DNA of 64,000 bases from Parelaphostrongylus tenuis (lineage: Eukaryota; Nematoda; Chromadorea; Rhabditida; Metastrongylidae): contig JAHQIW010001340.1 of NCBI GenBank assembly GCA_019055375.1, positions 1,426,001 through 1,490,000 of the forward strand. Reading direction: 5' to 3'. This document shows positions 30,901-43,700 of the stretch, piece after piece. Both the position numbers and the translations under genes were made by a program. Numbering within the stretch: the stretch's first letter is position 1; each line of letters begins with the position of its first letter. The notes under the pieces are model-generated. The model ran no database searches, was not told the DNA's origin, and saw only the letters and a program-made list of their open reading frames with translations.

Positions 30901-33900
30901 CTTGAAGTACTTTCATTTCGGAGCAGACCTGAAGTTTAAAAAATCAATGTGTGGCCGATCTCTGAAGATTTGTCTCACCCATCGGCAGCTTCTAGGACCT
31001 ACAGAAATCATTCTTGTCCGAGTGTAGTATCTTTGTAGGTCGATATCATCATCGTACCGAACTACGACGGCGGTATGGAGAACTGGGGTCATGTTCTTCT
31101 GTCCGAAACCTTGGCCAGCTCTGGAGACGATGCTCATTTAAGTTATGTGGTCGCACACGAACTCGCTCATCATTGGATTGGAGACAAATCCACTGTGAAC
31201 AGTTGGCAATGGATCTGTCTACAGGTGATCATTTCCAATCACTTTTTCTCCTCTTAGTTCTTGCTTATTATCGGATGTGACATACCGACAAGGTCAATAC
31301 GGTAAGCAAAAATAATACTTTTTGGAAATTTTGTCTTTAGAAGAGCACCCCATCAAGGACCTTAATGTTACTCACACTGCTTACGGTATAGGAGCTTTCA
31401 AAGTTTGCGAGGTTAAAGATTAATATCATGTCATAGAAAAGTTTATTTTCAAAGATATAACTGATATGAACAGCGATGTCCATCTGTGACGGCCGAGTAT
31501 TTCTGAAACTCCGATAAAGGTCATGTGCAGATTACTACAAGTTAAAATTATTGAACTAAAAAAAAAAACTCGGTAATCTGTGAGAAAGGCATCGCGCAAC
31601 TTTTATTGCTGTAGGCTTTTGATAATGTGAGACACGTGATGAGTGGCTTTTTGGGAGTGTTTGCGTGACAGTCAGGTAGAAATAGTGAGAAACAATAACA
31701 CCAATGTTCCGGTGGATGGTGAGATCTTATCTCATTATAACTGTGGTGCTACCCGTTGGGAGATACTTTACTGTCTCCTGTCACTCCATGATAACAGGGT
31801 CACCATTAGGTCTAAGAGATGAATTTGTGACCTTATAGGACTCTGACGTGAACACCGCATCTACAGTTGTATTGCATGGCTAAAGAGGCAGAAAGTTGAT
31901 GGGATACGTTGGAGATCTTGACACTCTCCATTTAGTGAAATAGCCTTTTGATAGTTGTCATGCCATTATTGATTTGGTGTTCTAGATACGAATATTCGAA
32001 TAATTAGATATGCTACTTCTCGAACTGAGCGAATTTATGCTTCTGATGGACCTGAACGAGAGCGCTACTTTGCTTTCCGTTCGCTAGTCGCCATCTCTAC
32101 CCGTCAGCAAGAATAAAAGGATAAAAGGATAAAAGGATGAAACTCTTGGCGTTGATCAATCCCTGAGGGATGCGCCATGCAATTGTCTTCAATTTTTAAC
32201 TCCGTTTGAGGTGATTGAATGCATATCTGGCCTTTACAATGACTCGCGGTGCCTTTCCGCTGAACCGAGTCAGTGCTGCTTATCCTCCTACACAAGTCTG
32301 AGACCAGTCTGGTACCAATTTACCGACCCCATAGGGACGGATGGCTTGGTGAGCAGCAAGAATAATATAGCCAAGATAATCTGTAAAACTATGATAAAGT
32401 GCGTTCTCCAGCGAAATTTCTTGCATTTCGTATGATGGAGAGCCAAAGTGACCCATGTAGATTGATAGCTCATAACTTTATGTGAAGACTTTTAGAACAA
32501 CTTTTATTTTTTTTTGGGGAACACGATAGAAAGAGACAAATTGCTATTGCAGCAGACCATTCGTGTAAAAACTACTGTTAATTTATTTGTTTTGCATATA
32601 TCACCTAAAATCCCCGCCGATGAGGGTAGCTCACTCAAGCAGTGAATTATCCATTCGACTTTTTCATGGGTCATCGATTACTCAATAATAGGAGTCTCTA
32701 GCGAATAGGTTTTTTTTTTAGTATGTTTTAAGTCTTTTGTGAGTTATCTAAATTTACTCGGTGTTTCATTTCCAAACTCCTGAATCTTAGCATCAATTCA
32801 TGAGCATCAGTCTACTGATTGCTCTAGTTTACTTAAAAGTGAAATTTTTCACAATTGAGTTTTTCAATAGTTCATTTGCTTTGACAAGGAAATGGCAACA
32901 TAACAGAAGTACAACTTTTTCTATCACTATAAGAAAAGCTTACTTGACATAATCAAATTTCACAATTCACGAATTTCTCTTTGTAAGCCAAGCACGAGAT
33001 GGCTATAAAACACAATTCATTTGATAAGCTGACGTTTCAGCGGTTTCTTTTTTCGTAGCTTGAGAAGACTAGGTTCCTACAACACAGTCAGCCAAACAAA
33101 TTTCATTATTCGATTAAGAAAAAAATCACCAAACCTAGATTTGAATTGCATCAAGCGCAAGACAACTTTTCAACATAGTAACGCTTTTTATGGGTTTCCC
33201 ACTGAGTTGTTGGCTGATCGAAGGTCGAAGTCACTACGGGGTCGGTCTCGGGAATCACTAAAAATTTCACACTGTCTATTTCACGATCGGTCCTCAGCTT
33301 CGTTTGACATTAAATATCAAAATCGACGTTTCTTTGCACCCTTACAGTCACTTGACTTAGACACACACTCGAGTGAATTCTATGATAAATGGGCAATATA
33401 TAGCTGTAAGTGTTACAGAATGCCATTGAAGGAACCCAGTCTTTGAAAGGGATAGGAAGATAAAAACTTGCGAAGCAAACAGAACGAGAAACAGACCAGT
33501 GACATGGCGTTCGAGAGAAACGAATGAGGAAGCTGAGACGCTGAGAGAGTAAAATGTGTCGTGAAGGAATTCAAACGCCCTCTGCAGTTTCAGAAGTCAC
33601 GGGGAATCAGTCGACACTTTACATGATCACCCCTTTCGTCTCCTACCATATACATAATCGAATACACAAAAACAGCCAACTCAAACAAAGTGCAAATGTG
33701 CAAATGTGCCCTGAAACCCAAAAATAGAGTTGTCATTGTCTCCACAATACGCATTTTACCATGTTTTATACAGAACTCATATTATCACATTAGATTTCCA
33801 CTACATTATTTTTACATGGTCTATATAGAATTGTTATTGATACATACAGCGTCCTACGGGATTTTGGCTTTTACATCATGCGTGAGCGGTCGGTTGATTT

Positions 33901-34674
33901 TCTTTCCTACTTCTGCTTTTGATTTTGGCCTAGCATCATCTCCGAATCAACAGTGGGAAGCCCGGCCAAGAATCCATCGCCAAAATCCATTCCTTGGAAA
34001 CGACGTCGTGAAGACCTGAAAGCGCCTTTGCAAGGTTACGTCAGGAAACCAAGGAATACTATATACACCACCAGCAATATACCATTTGGAATATGTGCTG
34101 GGGTTCGCATAACTAGTTAAGACGGACCATCTAAGTATCTAAGCAAGTATATAAGCCTCCTGCAGAGGAAGGTGAATATCTTGATTCATTGCGTTGTTGT
34201 GGTAATTACTTTAAGATAAAAGGAGACGGGTATTTGTTTCAATGAACAAATAACCGAACTCTTCATTTGCCGCGCTGAATATTTTGAAGTGATTCAGACA
34301 GACGACAGACAAGTTAAATTTTGCCATTATGTCAGATAAATTGAGTTGACGATGTATTCTGCGCGAAGTAATACTGTTCATCAGGTCTCCGATGAAAAAT
34401 CATAGGTGCCTATAATGGTTGGGAAGCGCGTTCCGTTTGTTTTTGAGCCAATAATTTCACGAACAGGAGGGAAAGCACTGGGATTAAGAAGCTTTCCTAA
34501 AAAGACTTTGCTAGATAAAGTTCGAGCCAAAGGCCATTGCTCGTTACTGACACCCATGACCATCGCGCTACACTGCCCTATGTACAGACTTTAATCGTAA
34601 AGCCCAGTTACCTTTTCATTAAATTTTAGGGAAGAAACATGGCTTTGTGGTGATTTTTTAGACGGTGGAACATT

Positions 34675-34717
<43 letters not shown>

Positions 34718-37700
34718 ATATAATTTCTGGAAGAAAATGAACACGGTGGAAAAAGGCAATAGCGCATCGAATGTGTTATCATGCACTATCACGCCATGTA
34801 TTCTCGCCGTCACCATCACCTCGGCGGTTGTTCGACGTAGCTGTAACTGCACTTTTGTGTACGAACGACGAACGGACACAAAGTTGTTGCTGGCGCTCGG
34901 GATGTTGTTCGTCGCTCTGGGTCTCTTGACAACCAGCGCCGAATATCAGCACAGCCATCCAGGCTGACCTTCCCGTCCCTCCTCAGTGCCTGTGTTGCTT
35001 CATCGTCGCCAACGAGATTTTCGATGTCTAACTGACGAGTTCAGCATGCACGTTCGATCATTCCTCGGCTGTTGTGTTTCTTTTTTCCGAACTGTGTTTC
35101 CTTGTTCTTGTTTTCGACACACATACACACACACACACACACGCACTCTCTGGCAACGAGAACGAGGGACTGGATTGAAACCTATCGTGTCCAAGGCGCG
35201 AAAGCAACAGACTGTTCAACTCGAATTAGCACAAAAAAGGATCGGAGTGATCTGCTGAGTAGGAAAGGCAGATAATTTTGAAGAGTGCAGGTTATATTGA
35301 TATATAAAGAAAAAAGCAAGGTTATGGCTCAACAACAGAGGGTTAACCACTACTTTCACTATGAAACCGTTGTCACTTAGAAAAATTCACTTTTTCTCGT
35401 TTTCTGAATTACCAAGACATGACGGCAAATAATCATAGAATCAGCCAAAAAGTGAGGCATAGGCTAAGAAGGTAAGACTAGGTTGATTTTCAAGAATTAT
35501 GGGGAAAATGCAGTTATCATTTTTATTACTATTTGTGCAGCTTATCTAGCAAGGTAAAATGAGGCAGGTAAGTCTGGAATTGGAGTTGAATCATGAATAC
35601 TATTTTCATGTGAAAGAACGAATTTTGTATCTGCATGTTATACAACAAGGAGCTGATTTCTCGAAATTTTTAGTTTCTTTCATGTTGGCAATGTATTTTA
35701 GAGAAGCCCAGGTAGCACAATATCAGAAATGCCCTCCACTACCCGCACTGCCCTATTTCGATCCAGCGCTGGACTACCTAAATCTCCCTTTCATCCGGAG
35801 TCAGGAAATGGGTACATGCTCACCTGTGAAGAGCTCTTTCGTCTTATAAAGGATGGCAAGCGGTTATTGAGACTCCAGAAGGTTTTAAACTTGACATAAG
35901 TATTCTAGATTGCAAGGACAATCTGCTAAACTTTGTCTTCGATAAGCACAAAGGAGACCTAAATGCTTAGGGAATAACCAAAACCTCTTGCTAATCCGAA
36001 GATTCTCATAGATGACAAGTGCAACATAGGAAATCAAGTGGAAGAAATGGTGGTATACTCGCAATATGTGATGCTGAATCATGTAGAAAATGTTTATTGG
36101 AGCTAAAACCAACGCGATAGGTCTGTTCTTGATCCAGCAGAATTTTCACTCGTCCTTATCACATACCTAGAGCTACATACTGTTATCTTGTCGTCAATAG
36201 GATATGATGGAGATCATTTCGGTATGAGAACTCCTATTTCAGATTTCAACGAAAAGGCAACTATGACGCTGAACCTTAAGACGCCGCACCGAACTTCTTA
36301 ATTTGAGCGAGTATTCAGGAAAATGAAACGCCACTATACAAGCCACGATGTGGCGGTAAACCATATAATTCCGCAGTGTACCACAGAGTCGGTTCCATTA
36401 CGCATTTAGCTCGGAGCCGAGACTTGGTCATCTTTGGATACGAAGATGAACGAACCCTAGAATAGCTTCTTGATTAGCTGAAATGCTCTCTCAAGTAAAA
36501 GAAACTGTGGTATCAAAAGTAGGAAGGACTTTGAACTTGTAAGACTGTTCTATCGCATCTTTTTTCTTTTTCGTTCACCAATGACCTGTGGATTTCATGA
36601 GTTGGTTACTTCTACACTAACACTGAGGATTGTGGTTTATAATGCTTAAAGGGCACTGTGTCAACGGGATTCAGAACTTTCATGCATAAATAACTGGATG
36701 CACTATTCGTCAAAAGCCACTTTGTTTTGGAATCCATCGATGGCGGAATAATATGGGGCTTGGTGTTGTAGTAGTCAATATATAAACTCTTCGTGGTCAC
36801 ATTTCCAATGTAGAAGAACTGTTTCGACTTCGCTGAAAAGAACCATTTCTTCTGAACAGAGAGAAATTGCCTTTCATATAATAATTCCATGTTCGCCTAC
36901 ACATTTTCTTAGAAGACATGTGGTACAGTAGTTAAAGGTGCCCTATGCCACTCACATGGTCAATAGTTCGATTATATGACCGAAGCTCATCAACCCTTCC
37001 ATTTCTCTGCGATCGGTTCATCGGACCAGACTTCATCGAGAGGACAGCAGCACCGACTTGCACGTGACTGATCAAAGTCGAGAGCTTTAGCTTTATCCAT
37101 CCGTACATTTCCTAAAAAATTCGCTAATGGCTGTTAATATAAATATATGGGCTTCAATAACCTATGTGTGATTATCATCACAAACGTAAAAGCATTAAGT
37201 ATTAATCGATCTATTAGGAATGCGTTACATATTCGACTTCAACTAGTATCTTTTGGGATAACTGTATGCACATCTGACACTTACAGTGACTTGTAGTTGT
37301 TTTTGATGTATCAACTCAGTGCTACTATCCTCCCCGGCAAATCTTATACGAGTTTGCCAACTTCGGAAGATTGAAAGACTTAATAAGCTCGGGGAGCGGG
37401 ATCGACCTATTGACTGCGTGTATACTGCAGTGCATCCCTAACTTTTCTACTAAATGAGGATATAAATTGAAAAAGATTAGAAAAGCTGTGTCAGAGATAT
37501 AATTTTTGAAGCAAATATTTTTGGTTTCTATAAAATTATAAGAAGTGCAGCGGTGTTATACAAAGTAAATAGCTTACATGCGGCTTCGTTCTTAAAGGGA
37601 CACAATAAAAAAGTGGGGTTAGCAATATGCTGGGCTTCATTAGTAGAAATACTCTCAGTTTTCCTATTTGTGTTAATGGAAGCTAACTTCAGGTTAACTA

Positions 37701-40700
37701 GATTCGCAAGCAAGAAGACGATTTCTACTGTAGACATCTTGTAAGCTCCGGAACTGATTCTCATTAGCTTAGAATTCCAGTTGAGCTTGGCGTTGGTGGA
37801 TTAGAACATATCAGTGCTAAAGCAATTTTGAGTTTTTGACACACGCAGTTTTTGACTCTCAGGAGGAGGTTTCATTTGGTTTGCTTAGAAAATTCTTCCT
37901 ACGATAGTTGCATTTTTCACGTCTAGTCAACCATTCAATAAGAAATACTGTAACTGGCTCACTGAATACGCTTGCAATTAGAAGGTATCAAAAAAATAAA
38001 ACAGTGATAGAAATCGACGAAATGGAATGGCCAACAAATCAAGTGATCCTACAGAAAAGTCATGCTTATCCGGAAAGCATATCACCTTTCAATTTCAAGT
38101 TAATATGGCTCAGTTCAAAGTCGATCTTGTATTCACCAAGAATCGTTGTTTTTTTCACATTTTGCTGTAGATTTGCTACTAGTTTTTTGAGATTTAATCA
38201 GTTCAATTTTTCGAAAAATTATGTTTTCAAATAAGTTAAAGGATTTCCTCTATTGATACTGCCTGCACCACTGAAATGATAGAGGGAATATCATCCAAGA
38301 GTATATGAAGTCACACTCTTCAAATACGTGATTGACCAGGAAGTTCTAACCAGTCGTCGAAAGATCAACGCGGTGCTAACATGTGTACTGAGCAGTGTGA
38401 TGAGGTGATGTTTCCGTGCATGCGGTTCTCTGATCCTTCTGGCCACTTGGGCCATCTTCCTTGCCTAACTTGGTCTGTTGCAGACGGTATAATACTCATT
38501 TTCTCAATCGCTAGCCCATGCAAGCAGCAGACTATGTCAAATCTACATCTACTGTAATAACAAAATCTGGATCGAACGTCAATGTTGCTGTCCATCCTAG
38601 ATCTGTCAATCAACTACAAGAAATTCGATGATCATGCTCTTCATCGCTTTTGTTCACAAATATGTTTATTACGATATAGGAAAGTTTTGTTGAAGAATTC
38701 TCTGTTGTGAATCAAGACAAATGGCACGATAATTTTTGTAGGATCCCCTGATGTTAACTCATTCGAGACGCATTTTTTACTGGCAAGTTGTTCGGACTGC
38801 GTGTCATTGGAGAGTGATCGTAACTTACAATGAAACATTTGACACCGAGATTTATTGAAGTTGTTCATCTTGGATAAGTTGAATTTACATATTTACCATT
38901 TGCTTTCAATATTCTCTCATCCCATGAGTACTTAATAATCCCATGAAACATCTGAAGAATCACAATGATCTGAGAAACTTTGTGTTAAAACTCCCAGCAT
39001 TGATCAATCCTTGAGGCATGCGCCATGCATTCGCCTTCAATTTCTAGCTTCGTTGAGATGATCGCATGCATACATATCTGGCTTCTACAACGACTCGCGA
39101 TGATCTCCCGCTGTGTCAGGTCAGTTCTCTTCATGCTCCCAGACAAGTCTGGTGCCAATTTACCGACTCGGGAGGGATGGAAAGCTTGGTAAACTATAAG
39201 CACGACGTCGAACCTATTACCATGTGTGCGACGCAGAGCACCTCTGCAGTATTCCACATGCGATACTAAGGATAATCATACCGAGGAAAAACAGAGCAGT
39301 GAACTACTTAACAAAATGGTGCCAAATTTTGCGTGCGCTTCCGGATCATCGATGCAATGGTATCTCTGCGCCTCACCGCTGGCTACACTTCTTTGCCCGC
39401 GCACTCTCTCCAAAAGCGTTGCTCTCGGACCGCCAGGTTACTTTTGGTTGTACAGTGTGAACTGAGAAGACCTTTCCAAGGACGGTTCCAGTGTGAAATC
39501 TGCGCTTTACAGGCTATCGAATGATTACAAAGAAGTCTAATGGAAAAGCTGCGTGCGTCGAAAACGGCCACTGAATAACGTGTTCATATATAGACATATA
39601 CACCGTCCGACACGAACATCTTAAAGCGCGTGTATCTAGAAAACTGCAAGCTGTCCCAAAAGGGTCAATGAACTTCCATGCTATAAGCTCACCGCACATA
39701 TGCACATACTCCTTTAGTAGTCTTGTTCGAACTGCTACGCAGTGTAAAATGTTAAATTTTGATTTTCATACAAGTTGTTCCACTTCATTGGCGAAACTGG
39801 TAGGACATTGTTCTGGCTCCCATGAAGTTTCCTTATCTATCCTTAGAGCTGTTGAGATGCTACTTTACAGTACAATGTATAAAACAGCCAACAGCAATTG
39901 AGTGCCGAAAATTGCTGATCTAGTGATTTTTCACTTGACGGCTAGTGTGTAAATCGTTGGTCGTCGCCCACTCTTTCTGGGGGGAAGGGGAGGGATGTGG
40001 GAACCCCAAGGGGACTGGCTCCACACGACATGTTGGCTTAAATATGATGGAATACCAGGTATATTGAATTTTAGCGTGGTCTTAAGAAAACACTTGAGAC
40101 AAACGGTATAGTAGAGTACATTGCAGAATGTGTTTCACGCTAAACCCAATGGCTGTCTGTGACGTTGCATCAACATTTATGCCCAACACCGCTAATGATT
40201 TATTGTCTTTAGCATTTGAAAAAGTAAGCTACACATCAAAAAGCGGAATTAAGAATAGAACTAGGAACGAATTTTCGGAACGACTTTTGCTTGCTTCATT
40301 CTAATAGTGTCTCATCTCTCTTAAACATTCTGAGTCAGAGCGGCACGCAAAGGTAACTTTCAAACAGTCTCAATTTATGGAGACAAGAAAGGGGGAAATA
40401 ACAAATTGCTTAGAAAATTAGAAACAAAATAATAATAATGATGGATAACTTTTCTCTGAAAGGGCCAACATCACTGTAGTCTAACTGAGGGGCTGACATA
40501 GCACAAATTATAGAACAACGCTTAATACGTCAGAAGAGGTTTTGGAGAAAATTATTCGTGGTTTTTATTAATGATATGGGTAGCTGCATTTTTCGTCTTC
40601 TGTCATGCAAATTTTTGAAATTTCTCAAAAGCAGCCCGACTTGTAGAACTTCCTATCCAACTTCACACCCTGATAAAATGTTCAAGTATCAATGGAACTG

Positions 40701-43700
40701 CAGAACTGGTAGCAATTTAGTAAATTTTACTCTCATACAAAAATTTTGTGCACTTGATCGGTGCTTTTGGAGCATGGTGTAAAAGAACGTGACTACTCTG
40801 AGAATATTGGGATAGGAATCAGCAAAACTGAGTTATAGGAGGATCTTACCGACTACATCGCCTACAAGGTAGCCGCGGCTATGATGGGTCACGATGAGCG
40901 ATGGGAGCGTTTCATCTTGTCGAAATATGTCGCGATTCAGCTCACTGAAGACTTCTTTGCTCCAAATCACTCTCTAATAATGCCGTATAACGTCACAAAT
41001 GCTGAGGTAATTTTTTTAATGTTAGGTTCTTCACTAGTTTCTAAGGAGAAGTATGTGCACTCTGACTGGACAGACTTCACTCTCAGCTTGCAAATCCGCT
41101 GTGCTTTTCGGCTAGTTCCACTATTGCAAGAAGAGTTGTTTCGACCAGTATTCTAGGACATTCATGAAGGAGACGAAACCTCATGTAGTGAGCGAGGCAA
41201 GATGTGAAACAATCAAAGGTCATCGTGGAAGATGATTGTGAGGAAACAAATCAAGTTGTGTTGACGGGCTATAAAGAAAACAAATACATAAATAAAATCA
41301 GGAAAGCTGAGATGAGAACAACACTGACGGATAGGCGACAGCGTCTGGTTCAGCCGTCATGGTGCTCCAACTACGATCACAGTAGACTATGTAGCACCTC
41401 AGCCATCCATCAATTTTCCCTCTTTCACAACTTTTCACATCTCCTCTGCATAATGAGTGAGTTGTGGAGCAGAACAGTAGGTGAAAAGTAGTAGTGTAAC
41501 ACTGCAAAACATCGATACCACCTCAACCGATTGGAGTCCTACATAAACAAATTCCGTGCCGTACATGGATTTCAGTCGTCCGACGCACGCGACGTATGAT
41601 GAATGTCTCTGCTGAGTGTGCTATGTTTAACACTTGGTTAACACAACACTCAGTGACGTTAGGAATGTGCCCTTAAAAGGACAACAAAGCACTTCTTCAT
41701 TGTCAATGCAGCTTCAGGGTTTGTTGGAAAAATAAGAGAGAATGTTATCAACAGTAGATTGCGAATATTTTTTTGTATTCGTAATGAAAGACTATTCCGT
41801 AGAAATCGGTAGAAGCAAAAAATGGCAGATAAGTAATCCATTAATTAGGTCATAGCAAGTATGGTAGTGACTCTAAACGTGGTCAGTTGAGATAAGTTCA
41901 GAAGATTGGGTGTGGATACTTTCTACCATGGCAGTTTTTCTGAGGCCAATAATTCAGATCAACTCTCACTGCTACCTCAAAGGTGTTGTACTGCTGGAAA
42001 CACTGGAGACGGTGGTCGGTGAGGACTATATGCTGGCAGTTATTCGCAATCTTGTTGCCACAAAAAATTCATTCGACTTGAAAAGTTTCCTATTCTACTT
42101 CGAGGGCATCGCTGTTGATGTCAATGTTTCGATAGCGGAGGTATGCTGTGATATGGTATAGGGTTGCGTTGAAACGTAAAATATTAGCACTTAAACCATA
42201 AAATTTTACAAATCACAGACTTTTATTGCAAGATAATCGCAAACATCATCTTGCAAAGTGTTTGATATTAGTAAGCATCTTAAATGAGAAATGCTACACG
42301 GCGAAAATGCGAGCCAAGGATAGCTATATTTACGTAATTTTGTAATGATGTGCGCAATTTGCTTTGTATATATTCATATTTCATGCATATATATATATAT
42401 ATGTAATATATGGCTACTGATTCATATCTGCATATTTGTTGAGTTTTGAGATGTATTGTACTGTCAAGAATGTGCAAAGGCGTTTCTGTAACCTAGCACT
42501 GTAATGAGAACAACATTGCGTTGTCGCTATGCTCGCAGTCTCGCCTAGTTTTTTCAACAGAGGAAAACTCCTATCTTTTTAGGTTTACAAGTTTTGGTTT
42601 ACCACGGGTGGATTTCCAGCGATAAAAGTGACCAGCTCTGCATCAGGTTTTGAAGTGCGCCAGCTGGGCAAATTTCCATGGCCACTTCGGCTCTCATCGA
42701 ATCAGTCACTTCCGCCATTTCTTCTTGCGAATATTATCAGGCTTCCGCCGATGGACGGGCAGGTGCTTATCAATCTCAACTTTACCTCATTCCTGAGAGT
42801 TAACTACGATCCAGCCACTTGGATAAGCATATTTAGGTATGGTGTTTAGCTTGATATAATCATCCCTTAAACCAAGCAATTTTCAACTCTTAACCCATTT
42901 TGGCTTTGTTTAGAGAATAATTCAAGAGGATAGTGACAAAAAGTTCACTTGGATTGTATTGCTCACACCTTTTTTTTTTTGATCAGACATGAAGTACGAT
43001 TATCACATTCTCTATATGAGACGCAACCTAACAAACTTTTCTCACACACTGCACAGAGCATGATGTTATTGCATACTTCACTAGGAATGATTTAGCATGA
43101 TGGACGAGCACCCAAAACTGTTCTCAGCCGTTGGCCGCGCTCAGCTCGTCACCGATTTCTGCTATTTCTACGCCCATGGTGACGTTGAGAGCGGCACGGC
43201 AATCCGGGAAGTCGTTCTGGACATGGTAAGCGAGAATCGTGCTCATACTTATTTAAGGCACAAAAAGCTTCAATTTATTCCTAAGGTTTACGCCATGCAT
43301 AAGACTTCATTAAGCCCCATAGAGGAGATTGTAGACATATTTGGCCAGTACTTGTAGCTCATTGATTTTACAAATCAATTTCGTAGTCCTCTCAGACAGG
43401 TCTGACAGCAATTTTTAACTCCGGGATTTAAAAAAAAAATTTCGAAATCTGGAAGAAAAGTTTACCTGGAGTGCGTGATCAAGCAAAAGATCGCTTAGGT
43501 AGCTGAGCTACTCTAGCCACTACATGCATACGCTCTATAATACCAACACTGAATAATCTTCTCTACAGGCTTTCGGCTTTAGACGTTTGTTCTTGAGCCC
43601 TTTGGGGCCGCCACTAGTGTAGCAGCACACGACGCGATTCGGAAACTGTGTCTGATTTCTGTTAGATAATCAGATTTTGGTTCACGTGGTTCTGACCGAA

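Noticed and set aside
31225..31270. Continuation of aminopeptidase exon 3 past 31224
   Set aside because: The downstream codons are intron; exon 4 supplies the required Glu exactly at the expected distance, so the donor at 31225 is right.
33060..33446. 128-codon plus-strand open frame in aminopeptidase intron 3
   Set aside because: No recognisable motif. Part of it (CCTAGATTTGAATTGCATCA) recurs at 62.8 kb, so it is at least partly repeat.
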